Shown piece after piece: positions 8,372-16,507 of a stretch of DNA of 64,000 bases. The stretch's first letter is position 1. Every line of letters starts with the position of its first letter. The translations under genes and the position numbers were made by a program. Source of the DNA: SZUA-36 sp963749115 (lineage in GTDB: Bacteria; Pseudomonadota; Gammaproteobacteria; Xanthomonadales; SZUA-36); NCBI GenBank assembly GCA_963749115.1, contig CAVVLP010000013.1:82404-146403 (forward strand), written 5' to 3'. Below the pieces are notes generated by a model, which did not search any database, had not been told where the DNA came from, and saw only the letters and a program-made list of their open reading frames with translations.

Positions 8372-10237
8372 ATGCTTATTCAGCTGCTCACCCATCCGCT
8401 CGTTTTACCGGTGATCCTGCCATTGCTGATGGGACTGGTCTGCCTGTTGATACCGAATCGGGCGAGCAATCTGCGCGCGCTGCTGGCGGTGTTGACCTCC
8501 GCGCTGGTTCTGGCACTGGTCTGGCCACTGTTTCAACAGACTAACCTGACTCTGGATCCAACACCCTGGCTATCGTTGCGGGTGGATGTGTTAAGTGCAT
8601 TCATATTGTTGGCCGTGGCATTTTTTGGTCTGCTTATCGCGATCTATTCGGTTGGCTACATGAAGGGTCATGCACGTCACCGCGAGTACTTTACCTACCT
8701 GTTGTGGACGCTCGGTGTCAGTTGCGGTGTGGTGCTTGCCAACGACCTGTTGTTACTACTGGTCGGTTGGGGTTTCCTTGCTCTTACGCTCTACCTGATG
8801 GCCGGCATTTCCGGACCGGATGCCGCGGGGGCCGCACGCAAGTCGCTGATGGTTATCGGCGGTACCGATGCCCTGATGTTGCTGGGTATCGTTATTTACT
8901 GGCAACTGACCGGCAGCACGCGAATGGACGGGGTTGCGATGGCACTGGACGGCCCGCTGGCCTATACGGCATTTTTGACTCTGCTTGCAGCTGCCTTTGC
9001 CAAGGCCGGAGCGGTACCGTTTCATAGCTGGGTGCCGGATTTCGGTGAAAAGGTCGATGCACCGGTTTCCGCATTTCTACCGGCATCACTCGACAAATTG
9101 CTTGGCATCTACCTGTTGGCACGCTGTGTACTGAATCTGTTTGTACCCACCCCGGCGATGTACGGGATGTTAATGCTGCTGGGTGCCGTTACCGTGATCT
9201 CGGCGGTTTTGATGGCACTGGTTCAACACGATCTCAAACGACTGCTGTCCTTCCATGCGGTCAGCCAGGTCGGTTACATGATCCTCGGTATCGGTACCGG
9301 CACTGCGATCGGATTGGCCGGCGGCTTGTTCCATATGCTCAACAATACCATCTACAAATCCGCGCTGTTTCTGTGCGCCGGTGTGATAGAAAAAGAAACC
9401 GGAACCACGGATCTTGACCGCCTCGGCGGCTTGGCCAGCCTAATGCCGGTAACTTTCTTAACCTGCACAGTGGCGGCATTGTCGATTTCGGGTATTCCGC
9501 CACTGAACGGCTTTGCATCCAAATGGATGATCTACCAGGGCATTATCTTGAGTGGTGAGGGTAGCGGTCCCGGTTGGGTTGTGTGGTTGGCGATTGCAAT
9601 GCTCGGTTCCGCGCTGACTCTGGCCAGTTTCGTCAAAGTGCTTCATGCGACTTTCCTCTGCAAACCCTCCCCACTGGTACAAGGAAAATCAATTCAGGAG
9701 AACAGCACCAGCATGCTGATGCCGATGCTGGTACTGGCGGTGCTATGCATCGTGTTTGGCGTATTTGCCTTCCAGATCCCACTCGGTCTGATGATCTTCC
9801 CGGTCGTACAGGCAGAGGTGCCCGGTGTCTGGTGGTCCGGACTCGCCACGGTTTTGATTCTGACCGCAGTGTTTGTTGGTCTTATCGTGTATCTGCTGAG
9901 TATGCGTGGCGGCAGGATACGCCGCATGCGTACCTACATTGGCGGTGAGCAAATCCGGGATGTTTACATAAGCGGTGGGCAAGCAAGCGGCCAAAGAAAT
10001 GTCGAGGTCACCGGTGTCGATTTTTATAACACCATTGAGCAACTGCCTGGTCTACAGAGGTTCTACGTACTCACACGGAACCGGGTATTCGATATTTATG
10101 AATTACTAACACATGGATTAAATTATTTCGTACAGATGCTGCGCTCGGTCCACAGCGGTATCTTACCGGCCTATCTGAGGTGGTTCGTGGCCGGATTGCT
10201 GGTGGTGGTTTGGGTGGTTACGGAAACGGGAAGCTGA
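8372..10237 (+). CDS. mrpA: Ion-translocating antiporter-like subunit (NuoL/HyfB/MrpA N-terminal type)
   Basis: A 621-residue polytopic membrane protein of the proton-translocating NuoL/M/N-MrpA/D family. It has the central AFAKAGAVPFHSWVPDFGE segment with conserved Lys and the ISGIPPLNGFASKW loop. The C-terminal extension, with GVDFYNTIEQLPGLQRFY and FDIYELL, resembles the tail of NuoL/HyfB-type subunits. Together with the next gene, which holds the MrpA C-terminal domain, it looks like a split MrpA. The mrpA symbol is positional; HyfB is an equally fair name. It begins 3 nt after the large-subunit stop. Confidence 0.82.
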   Translation: MLIQLLTHPLVLPVILPLLMGLVCLLIPNRASNLRALLAVLTSALVLALVWPLFQQTNLTLDPTPWLSLRVDVLSAFILLAVAFFGLLIAIYSVGYMKGHARHREYFTYLLWTLGVSCGVVLANDLLLLLVGWGFLALTLYLMAGISGPDAAGAARKSLMVIGGTDALMLLGIVIYWQLTGSTRMDGVAMALDGPLAYTAFLTLLAAAFAKAGAVPFHSWVPDFGEKVDAPVSAFLPASLDKLLGIYLLARCVLNLFVPTPAMYGMLMLLGAVTVISAVLMALVQHDLKRLLSFHAVSQVGYMILGIGTGTAIGLAGGLFHMLNNTIYKSALFLCAGVIEKETGTTDLDRLGGLASLMPVTFLTCTVAALSISGIPPLNGFASKWMIYQGIILSGEGSGPGWVVWLAIAMLGSALTLASFVKVLHATFLCKPSPLVQGKSIQENSTSMLMPMLVLAVLCIVFGVFAFQIPLGLMIFPVVQAEVPGVWWSGLATVLILTAVFVGLIVYLLSMRGGRIRRMRTYIGGEQIRDVYISGGQASGQRNVEVTGVDFYNTIEQLPGLQRFYVLTRNRVFDIYELLTHGLNYFVQMLRSVHSGILPAYLRWFVAGLLVVVWVVTETGS

Positions 10238-10238
10238 C

Positions 10239-10802
10239 ATGACAGAAGTACTCGCATTACTGATCCTGCTGACGGTGATCGCCGCGATCATCACGGTGCT
10301 GACATCAAACCTGCTGTATGCGGTTATCAGCGTGGGTGCGGTGGGTTTCCTGCTCGCGATCGTCTACCTGTTTCTGTCAGCACCCGATGTCGCGATCGTC
10401 CAGATCGGCGTCGAGGTGGTAAGCCTGGTCATCCTGATCCGCGCCACCCTGGGGCGCGAGGTGCAAGAACTAAAGACCGTTCATGCCGTCGTGGGTGTCT
10501 CTTTTGCAGTTGCTTTCGTAGCGGTCATTGGCCTGTTTGGTATCCAGGTATTTAACCAGTTTCCGGAGTTCGGAATTCCGGTCATGGAACGCTTCACTGA
10601 TGCACCTGCGCTGGTTTATTTAAATACAGGCCTGGCCGCGACCGGCGCACCCAACCTGGTGACAGCCGTGCTGCTGGACTTCCGTGCCTGGGACACACTG
10701 GGCGAGGCCACGGTGCTGTTTTGCGCAGCACTCGGCGCCGCCGCTGTGCTACGCAGAAATGCCCGTACCAACACGAAAAAAGAGGAGGATGAACCGTCAT
10801 GA
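10239..10802 (+). CDS. MrpA C-terminal-type subunit (MbhD-MbhE fusion)
   Basis: A 187-residue membrane protein corresponding to the C-terminal part of MrpA and to MbhD plus MbhE of Mrp-type hydrogenases. The N-terminal half has SAPDVAIVQIGVEVVSLVI (MbhD/DUF4040 type) and the C-terminal half has TAVLLDFRAWDTLGEATVLF, the MrpA C-terminal hallmark. In Mrp and Mbh this region lines an ion path. It starts 1 nt after the preceding gene and overlaps mrpB by 4 nt. Confidence 0.85.
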   Translation: MTEVLALLILLTVIAAIITVLTSNLLYAVISVGAVGFLLAIVYLFLSAPDVAIVQIGVEVVSLVILIRATLGREVQELKTVHAVVGVSFAVAFVAVIGLFGIQVFNQFPEFGIPVMERFTDAPALVYLNTGLAATGAPNLVTAVLLDFRAWDTLGEATVLFCAALGAAAVLRRNARTNTKKEEDEPS

Positions 10803-11320
10803 ACGCACCTCGTAAATTGCGTGATGAAGGCACGGGCATGGGTATAACCGTGAAAACCGTAACGCGGTGGCTGAAAGGTCCAATTCTTCTGTTTGGTATT
10901 TATTTGGTGTTGTACGGCCACATCACCCCCGGGGGGGGATTTGGGGGTGGTGTGGTCATTGCCTGTTCATTCATTCTGATTACACTGGCATCCGGTGAGC
11001 GTGCCGCACTGAGTCTGTTTAGCAAAAACGTGACGTCCCGTCTCGACAGTGTCGGCCTGCTGATCTTCCTGGCACTGGGTTGGCTGGGTACTGCCTGGGC
11101 CGGGGCTTACTTTTACAGTAACTTCATCACCACGCCGGAAGCAGCGCAATTCACATTGCTCAGTGGTGGAATCATGCCCATGGCAAACATCGCGTTGGGG
11201 CTCAAGGTCGCCAGTGCACTTTTCCTTGTATTCACGCTGTTATCAGCATTTAAGATCGTGGAGCGGGAGGTGAAGGACCTGCCCGATCCGGCAGATCAGC
11301 AGCAGGAGGGTGAATCATGA
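10799..11320 (+). CDS. mrpB: Mrp antiporter subunit B-like (MbhF-like)
   Basis: A 173-residue membrane protein with the MrpB signature YLVLYGHITPGGGFGGGVVIA near residue 38 and four predicted helices. The C-terminal end is charged. It overlaps its neighbours by ATGA junctions on both sides, consistent with tight co-translation. The nucleotide run ccccccgggggggg-like around 10925-10940 encodes the PGGGFGGG motif and is a spot where a sequence error would be easy, yet the frame is intact. Confidence 0.88.
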   Translation: MNAPRKLRDEGTGMGITVKTVTRWLKGPILLFGIYLVLYGHITPGGGFGGGVVIACSFILITLASGERAALSLFSKNVTSRLDSVGLLIFLALGWLGTAWAGAYFYSNFITTPEAAQFTLLSGGIMPMANIALGLKVASALFLVFTLLSAFKIVEREVKDLPDPADQQQEGES

Positions 11321-11664
11321 TTTACTCCCTTTGCCTGTTGTTGATACTCATCGGCTTGTACGGCGTAGTTGTAAGCCGGCAGACCCTGAAGATCGTCATC
11401 AGCCTGCTGATCATGAACCACGGTGTGCACCTGTTGTTGTTGTTGATTGGCTATCGCGAGGCGGGCAGTCCTCCGATCGTTGATCCCTCTATCAGCATCG
11501 CGGAGTTCGCCGGCGGTGCCGTGGATCCACTGCCGCAAGCACTGGTTTTGACCTCCATAGTGATTGGCCTGGGTGTACTGGCGCTGATGGTGGCCCTGTG
11601 CGTGCGTTTGTACGAACGCTACGGAACCTTTGACGTGACCGAAATCCGGCGTCTGCGGGGTTAA
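11317..11664 (+). CDS. mrpC: Mrp antiporter subunit C-like (NuoK/MbhG-like)
   Basis: A 115-residue, three-helix protein of the MrpC/NuoK family. It has the segment LIMNHGVHLLLLLIGY with a conserved polar stretch inside the second helix, and DPLPQALVLTSIVIGLGVLAL in the third, which is diagnostic for MrpC. It overlaps mrpB by 4 nt. Confidence 0.88.
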   Translation: MIYSLCLLLILIGLYGVVVSRQTLKIVISLLIMNHGVHLLLLLIGYREAGSPPIVDPSISIAEFAGGAVDPLPQALVLTSIVIGLGVLALMVALCVRLYERYGTFDVTEIRRLRG

Positions 11665-11689
11665 TGTGAATGGTAACGGGATGTAGATA

Positions 11690-13162
11690 ATGAACGTTGA
11701 TGTCCAGACCCTGATCCCCTTATTCGTGGCTGTACCACTGGGGATGTCATTGCTGGTTCAGTTGCTGGCGCGACATCGGCATGTTCTTGCAGAGGTGCTG
11801 ACCATCATCACGCTTCTGTTACTGGCGCTGATGAGTTGTTACAGCGTTGGCCACAGTGGGATATACCACCTCGGTGGCTGGCCGACACCGGTCGGTATCG
11901 ATATGCGGCTGGATGCACTTGCGACGTTGCTGTTGCTGGCAGTCAATATTGTCGGGCTTGCCGTTAGCCTGTACTCGGTTGACTATATGCGACGTTTCAC
12001 CGCCCGCAGTCATTTTTACAGCCTGTTCCTGCTGATGGTGACCGGTATGAATGGTGTCATCCTGGCCGGCGACCTGTTTAACCTGTATGTCTTCCTTGAA
12101 GTCGCCGCCATCGCTTCATACTCACTGGTCGCCTTTGGTTGTGCCCACGAAGAACTCGAGGCCTCGTTCAAATACATCGTACTCGGTTCCTTGTCGTCAG
12201 CACTCATCCTCACCGGTGTGGCCCTGGTTTACGGCATCACCGGCACACTGAACCTGGCACATATCGCGGCCCGTATCGCGGAAACCGGCAGGGATACACC
12301 CTTGCTCCTGGCATTCGGTCTGTTTATATGTGGTTTCTCCTTCAAAGCGGCGCTGGTGCCTTTCCATGCCTGGCTGCCTGACGCCCATCCCGCGGCTCCG
12401 GCACCGGTTTCAGCCATGCTTTCCGGTGTACTGATCAAGGCCATCGGTATCTACGTGCTGGCACGCCTGGCATTCAATGTATTCGGTATCACGGACAACG
12501 AACTCAGCCTGCTACGCTGGCTCGGTCTGTTGTCAATGGTGGCCGGCGGGTTGTTGGCCACAGGACAAAAAGATATCAAGCGACTGTTTGCTTATAGCAG
12601 CATTTCACAGGTGGGCTTCATGGTACTTGGGTTGGGGCTCGGAACCCCGCTGGGGCTTGTGGGTGGTCTCTACCACCTGGTCAACCACGCGTTCTTTAAA
12701 TCGCTGCTGTTCCTCAATGCCGGCACCGTGGAATACGCAACGGGTACACGCAAGCTGAAGCACCTGGGTGGTCTGAACCGCCAACTACCGGTTACCGCCG
12801 CCACATCGCTGGTCGGCTCAATGTCAATTGCAGGCATACCGCCATTCAGTGGTTTCTGGAGCAAGCTGATCATCGTGCTGGCATGTATCGAGAGTGGTTA
12901 CTACGGGTTCGCAACCGCAGCGGTCCTGGTCAGCATTGTAACCCTGGCTTACCAGCTCAAGGTGCAGCGCATGGCCTTTTTTTCCGCCCTGCCAGAGACC
13001 CTGAAAGGACTGAGGCGGGAACCGCCGATGATGGCATTGGCCATGATCCTGCTGGCCATCGGTTGTATCGCACTGTCCTTTGCCGTGCTCACAGGACTGC
13101 GTGAGCCCTGGCTGATCAGCGCTGCACAACAGGTACTGACAGCGGGCATTTTCGGAGACTGA
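11690..13162 (+). CDS. mrpD: Mrp antiporter subunit D-like (MbhH/NuoN-like)
   Basis: A 490-residue, about 14-helix antiporter subunit. Conserved features include LAGDLFNLYVFLEVAAIASY near residue 125 (with the functional Glu), FKAALVPFHAWLPDAHPAAP near residue 218, YSSISQVGFMVLGLGLG, and IAGIPPFSGFWSKL. These are MrpD/NuoN hallmarks. It is a second antiporter-like subunit beside the NuoL-like one at 8372, so the complex has two candidate ion channels of this family. Confidence 0.9.
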   Translation: MNVDVQTLIPLFVAVPLGMSLLVQLLARHRHVLAEVLTIITLLLLALMSCYSVGHSGIYHLGGWPTPVGIDMRLDALATLLLLAVNIVGLAVSLYSVDYMRRFTARSHFYSLFLLMVTGMNGVILAGDLFNLYVFLEVAAIASYSLVAFGCAHEELEASFKYIVLGSLSSALILTGVALVYGITGTLNLAHIAARIAETGRDTPLLLAFGLFICGFSFKAALVPFHAWLPDAHPAAPAPVSAMLSGVLIKAIGIYVLARLAFNVFGITDNELSLLRWLGLLSMVAGGLLATGQKDIKRLFAYSSISQVGFMVLGLGLGTPLGLVGGLYHLVNHAFFKSLLFLNAGTVEYATGTRKLKHLGGLNRQLPVTAATSLVGSMSIAGIPPFSGFWSKLIIVLACIESGYYGFATAAVLVSIVTLAYQLKVQRMAFFSALPETLKGLRREPPMMALAMILLAIGCIALSFAVLTGLREPWLISAAQQVLTAGIFGD

Positions 13163-13188
13163 CGGAGACATCAAGGAAAGGATTGGAA

Positions 13189-13737
13189 ATGACACAGGCA
13201 CTCAATTCATTCAAACACAAACCCCTGATCGAGCGACTTGTATTGTTCGTTATGGTGTATATCTTCTGGCTGTTGCTGGCATGGCCGGTATCACCAATCG
13301 ACGGGAGCCTGCTCGTCGCTGATATGGCTGTCGGTGTGGTGGTGGCCGCCTTCGTCGCGCTGGTGATGCACGACCTCATCCGTGTCGGCTTCATCCGGCT
13401 GGTTAATCCCCGCAGCTGGTTCTGGCTTTTCGTTTTTGTGTTTGTTTTCTTCTATTACGTGATCAAGGGTGGTCTGGATGTGAGTTACCGTGTTCTGCAT
13501 CCGCGTATGCCGATAAGACCGGGCATTGTGAAAATCAAGAGTATTTTGAAAACCGATACCGGTCGCTCGGCACTGGCAAATTGCATCACGCTGACACCTG
13601 GCACATTGACAATTGACGTAACCGAAGACGGGATTTTTTACGTCCACTGGATCAATGTGCTCAGTCTTGACGAAGAGCAGGCCGCAAAACACGTGCTGCG
13701 TCGCTTCGAGTGGTTTATCCAGAGGATTTTTGAATAG
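13189..13737 (+). CDS. mrpE: Mrp antiporter subunit E-like (MbhA-like)
   Basis: A 182-residue membrane protein with MrpE features: two N-terminal helices, RPGIVKIK in the middle, LANCITLTPGTLTIDV, and a C-terminal cytoplasmic alpha/beta domain. The ATG at 13189 follows AAGGAAAGG; a TTG at 13183 would add two residues and is less likely. It lies 26 nt after mrpD. Confidence 0.88.
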   Translation: MTQALNSFKHKPLIERLVLFVMVYIFWLLLAWPVSPIDGSLLVADMAVGVVVAAFVALVMHDLIRVGFIRLVNPRSWFWLFVFVFVFFYYVIKGGLDVSYRVLHPRMPIRPGIVKIKSILKTDTGRSALANCITLTPGTLTIDVTEDGIFYVHWINVLSLDEEQAAKHVLRRFEWFIQRIFE

Positions 13738-13746
13738 GAAATTGAC

Positions 13747-14022
13747 ATGACGACAACCCAATACCTGGTTCCGGTACTGATTTTAGGTCTGCTGACGTGC
13801 TGTGCCATGTGCCTGTACCGTATCGCCAATGGCCCAACGGCCGCGGATCGAATGGTCGCTATTGATATTCTGGGCACTGTCGTTGTTGGTTTTGTCGCCA
13901 TTATCACCGCTATAACCGGCAAGGCTTACCTGCTCGATATCGCCCTTGTCTGGGCCCTGGTGAGCTTCGTAGGCACGCTGGCGCTGGCCAAATACCTGGT
14001 GGGGAAGCGACTCAATGAATGA
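13747..14022 (+). CDS. mrpF: Mrp antiporter subunit F-like (MbhB-like)
   Basis: A 91-residue, three-helix protein with the MrpF signature YRIANGPTAADRMVAIDILG near residue 19 and ALVWALVSFVGTLALAKYL at the end. It overlaps the next gene by 8 nt. Its place between mrpE and mrpG follows the canonical Mrp operon order. Confidence 0.87.
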   Translation: MTTTQYLVPVLILGLLTCCAMCLYRIANGPTAADRMVAIDILGTVVVGFVAIITAITGKAYLLDIALVWALVSFVGTLALAKYLVGKRLNE

Positions 14023-14371
14023 AATCATCGGATTGGTACTTATAACGATTGGTGTGCTGTTCGACCTGCTCGGCTGCGTTGGATTGGTACGCTTACCGGA
14101 TGTCTACAATCGCATCCAGGCATCCACAAAATGCGTGGTGCTGGGTACTACCCTGAGTCTCCTGGGAGCCATGATATGGCTCGGCACCGCGGCAGCGTTC
14201 TTTAAAGGCCTGCTGTGCATCCTGTTCTTATTGATCACATCTGCTACCGCGGCGCACGCCCTCGCGCGTGCCGCGCACCGTTCAGGGGTGCCGCTCGCTG
14301 ATGAGAGTGTAGTTGACCGCTATGCGGACGACCTGCAGGCCATCAATGACAATGAGGAGTCGTTACCATGA
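14015..14371 (+). CDS. mrpG: Mrp antiporter subunit G-like (MbhC-like)
   Basis: A 118-residue protein with three helices and the MrpG hallmark LLGCVGLVRLPDVYNRIQAS followed by TTLSLLGAMIW. It is the last of the Mrp set and overlaps the following iron-sulfur subunit gene by 4 nt, showing that the hydrogenase and antiporter parts form one transcription unit. Confidence 0.87.
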   Translation: MNEIIGLVLITIGVLFDLLGCVGLVRLPDVYNRIQASTKCVVLGTTLSLLGAMIWLGTAAAFFKGLLCILFLLITSATAAHALARAAHRSGVPLADESVVDRYADDLQAINDNEESLP

Positions 14372-14979
14372 GACTGCCGGCATTCATGCAACCCAGGATT
14401 TTGAAACAGGCGGTTAAGGCGGTCTTCTTACCTGCATTCACGACACGCTTTCCGGCCGAACCATTCGAACCGCAGGAAGCCTTCCGCGGCCGTCCCCGTT
14501 TCGATGCTGATGGCTGTGTCGGCTGCGGTGCCTGTGCCCAGGTGTGTCCACCAAAATGTATCGACGTTATCGATGATCTCGAGAGCTCACCTCCGAGACG
14601 AATATTGGTGCAACACCTTGATGCCTGCATCGTTTGCGGGCAATGCGAGCGCTACTGCCCGACACACAAGGGTATCCGTATGAGTCATGAATGGGATTTT
14701 GCAGGGTTTACACCCGAAGACTTCGAAGAACGTATCGAAAAGGAACTGGTGCTATGCGAGGTATGCGGTGACTTGCTGGCTCCTGCCGACCAATTGTTCT
14801 GGCTGGCTGAACGACTGGGTCCCACCAGTTTCGCCAACCCCACGCTGGCCATGTTTACCGGTCAGCGCCTGGGCTACGTGGAACAGGGTGTCAGAAACCC
14901 GTCAGTGATGCCGCTACGCGCCGATCGTATGGCGATCCAATGTCCGAAATGTAAACGCAAAACGGCTGAAGCGGCCTGA
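14368..14979 (+). CDS. NuoI-like 2x[4Fe-4S] hydrogenase subunit with C-terminal Cys4 motif
   Basis: A 203-residue NuoI/MbhN/HyfH-type subunit. Two ferredoxin motifs are visible: CVGCGACAQVCPPKC (near residue 50) and CIVCGQCERYCP (near residue 88), bridging the small subunit and upstream electron carriers. The C-terminal part adds CEVCGD (near residue 130) and a terminal CPKCKRK, which could form a zinc ribbon-like site absent from minimal NuoI proteins. Last gene of the tightly packed operon; 92 nt separate it from hycI. Confidence 0.87.
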   Translation: MRLPAFMQPRILKQAVKAVFLPAFTTRFPAEPFEPQEAFRGRPRFDADGCVGCGACAQVCPPKCIDVIDDLESSPPRRILVQHLDACIVCGQCERYCPTHKGIRMSHEWDFAGFTPEDFEERIEKELVLCEVCGDLLAPADQLFWLAERLGPTSFANPTLAMFTGQRLGYVEQGVRNPSVMPLRADRMAIQCPKCKRKTAEAA

Positions 14980-15000
14980 TCATCATTTCCCTGGGAAAAC

Positions 15001-15022
15001 GAGCATTTTTTGGGTAATGCTC
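15001..15022 (+). terminator. Possible hairpin between nuoI-like gene and hycI
   Basis: Arms GAGCATT and AATGCTC enclose an 8-nt loop, with an outer TTCCC/GGGAA pairing (14987-14991 with 15025-15029). There is no proper T tract, so it may be a weak attenuator or processing site rather than a terminator. Confidence 0.3.
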
Positions 15023-15071
15023 TTGGGAATCAAAATTTCCTGAAACTTAACGATTAAACAGGAATGGAGAA

Positions 15072-15565
15072 ATGGACAAACAACTTAAGGATCAATTGAC
15101 CCATTTTATCGATGGACGTGTCTGTCTGATGGGTATCGGTAATCGCTATCACCACGACGATGCCGTCGGCCCCTATCTCGCAGAAGCAATGGAACACCGG
15201 CCAGACTATGACGTCATTGATGCAGGAATCATCCCGGAAGATTACATAGAGACCACGGCTCAAAAACACCCTGACACCATACTCATGGTAGATGCCACAG
15301 ATTTTGGTGGTGAGCCAGGCGAGGTCAGACTCCTGTATCCCGAAAGTGTAGCCTACTCAGGTGTATCAACTCATGCCGGGTCATTGCGTATGCTGGCCGA
15401 ATATATGCACGCCAGGACCCATGCCCGTGTTGCTTGCTGGCGGTCCAACCTGCCGATACAAGCGATGGCAAAGGTCTGTCTCCACCCGTATCCAAGACGC
15501 TTGATGACCTGCTGGATGCCCTACCGGACATTTGCGGTCATACGATTTCAGTACTTCAGCATTAG
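15072..15565 (+). CDS. hycI: HycI-like hydrogenase maturation endopeptidase (one frameshift)
   Basis: The first about 118 codons read as a HycI-type protease: CLMGIGNRYHHDDAVGPYLAEAME with the metal-binding Asp of the GDD-like segment, VIDAGIIPEDYIE, and ILMVDATDFGGEPGEVRL. It trims the C-terminal tail of the group 4 large subunit. At about 15428-15433 the frame breaks; the sequence continues in another frame as VQPADTSDGKGLSPPVSKTL and ends at 15565. Joined, the protein is about 164 residues, the normal family size. Here one base seems to be missing, unlike most other breaks in the window. The gene is probably intact in the organism. Confidence 0.8.
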
Positions 15566-15571
15566 AGAACT

Positions 15572-15599
15572 GAAAAAATCCCGCTTCGCCTGGAAGCGG
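15572..15599 (-). terminator. Rho-independent terminator, minus strand
   Basis: On the minus strand the stem CCGCTTC/GAAGCGG is followed by a run of six T (A run at 15573-15578 on the plus strand). It is the second of two tandem terminators that would stop transcription leaving the minus-strand gene at 15662, protecting hycI from antisense reading. Confidence 0.5.
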
Positions 15600-15615
15600 A
15601 CTGCGCAGAGCATTT

Positions 15616-15651
15616 GAAAAACCGGGTCGGTTTTCCTGTAAAGCCGACCCG
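15616..15651 (-). terminator. Rho-independent terminator of the minus-strand CPXCG gene
   Basis: Perfect GC-rich arms CGGGTCGG and CCGACCCG (15623-15651), extended by T:A pairs, are followed on the minus strand by a T run (A run 15617-15621 on the plus strand). It lies just after the stop of the minus-strand gene at 15662. Confidence 0.7.
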
Positions 15652-15661
15652 AGAATACTTT

Positions 15662-15853
15662 CTAGTCACTCTCGCTTTTAACAGACACCAGGGCATCACC
15701 ACCCTGATCCACCGTGACATCAAAAATAATTGGCCGGCAGCAGACCTGGCAATCCTCGATGTAATTCTGATGTGGCACGGAAGGATCCAGCAACACGTTG
15801 ATACGCTCCCCGCAATAGGGGCAAAATACATTTTTTTCCTGTAGGTGGTGCAT
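15662..15853 (-). CDS. Small CPXCG-type cysteine-rich protein
   Basis: A 63-residue protein with two zinc-knuckle-like pairs, FCPYCGERI (Cys11, Cys14) and DCQVCCRPI (Cys35, Cys38, Cys39). This matches the conserved family of small CPXCG motif-containing proteins common in Gammaproteobacteria, whose function is not known. Two tandem terminators follow it. It has the usual family length and is probably monocistronic. Confidence 0.75.
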   Translation of the reverse strand: MHHLQEKNVFCPYCGERINVLLDPSVPHQNYIEDCQVCCRPIIFDVTVDQGGDALVSVKSESD

Positions 15854-16507
15854 TACTTATTAACACTCCGATGGCACTGCTGATTGAAGTGCAAACTGAG
15901 CATATACTCAGGTAAGGTTTAAGTATAAAGGAACCACTGCTGTCCATTGAACTGCCTTATCGAAGAGTGACTTGACATGGTAGGATACGTTAAGGCCATG
16001 CAGCAGCTTACTTCAGGACTGGTATACCGTTCACTATTGATCAGTCGGGAAGCCAAGGTGGCGCAGTATCTTATTTCGGGACACATCGTGAACCCCTCCC
16101 TGGGGATTCGGTCGCGACTTCCTGTCGCTCACGGTCCTGAAACAAGACACTACACCCCCTCGGCTTTGTGCGAATGCATGGGTCAAGGGATCCTGATAGA
16201 TGCACGTCGTTTGACGCAGGACGCGCAGGGGGGCGTGTCTCAGTTTTGCACAGCGTGTCATTAAATGTGCGGCGCGATTTTGTCAGTTTTGCACAGCATC
16301 TGAAGTTGGACATAGAAAGCCCATACAGGACGTACTTGTGCCGAGTCCTGGTAAGTTAATACCCATCACAGCGCCCCCATCCTAAGAGGATAGACAGAAC
16401 CCAAAAGCTAGAAAAAACAATCGACGGTCACCTAAAGTGATACGCTAAACTGTTTTTTGTTGTAATATTTGTATCAATTACTACTTGAGTTACAACCGGC
16501 CAAAGCT
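15854..16507. other. Intergenic region upstream of paaA with degenerate repeat material
   Basis: No convincing gene lies in these 654 bp; open frames are short and resemble nothing. The part 16090-16355 holds a dispersed repeat shared with 22320-22600. Nearer to paaA is an AT-rich stretch with the inverted repeat GTAAT-N10-ATTAC at 16462-16481, which could be part of the paaA promoter or a PaaX site; this is a guess from position. Confidence 0.5.
16168..16355. repeat. Dispersed intergenic repeat, copy 1
   Basis: Blocks CAGTTTTGCACAGCATCTGAAG (start, at about 16282), GACGTACTTG (about 16330) and GTCCTGGTAAG recur in the same order and spacing in copy 2 near 22500-22600. CAGTTTTGCACAGC itself occurs twice here, about 42 bp apart. 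The copies are diverged, and short open frames across them are not homologous proteins, so a non-coding repeat is the best reading. Confidence 0.5.

Noticed and set aside
10925..10945. Long C/G homopolymer in mrpB as a frameshift site
   Set aside because: The frame stays open and encodes the conserved PGGGFGGG motif, so the sequence appears correct there.
7145..14979. Reading the NuoB/C/D/H/I/L-like genes as respiratory complex I
   Set aside because: The NuoD-like subunit keeps both CxxC nickel pairs, hypA and hycI flank the cluster, and NuoA, E, F, G, J and N proper are missing.
15977..16264. 95-residue open frame upstream of paaA
   Set aside because: It runs through the dispersed repeat, looks like no protein family, and the matching segment of copy 2 keeps no common frame.
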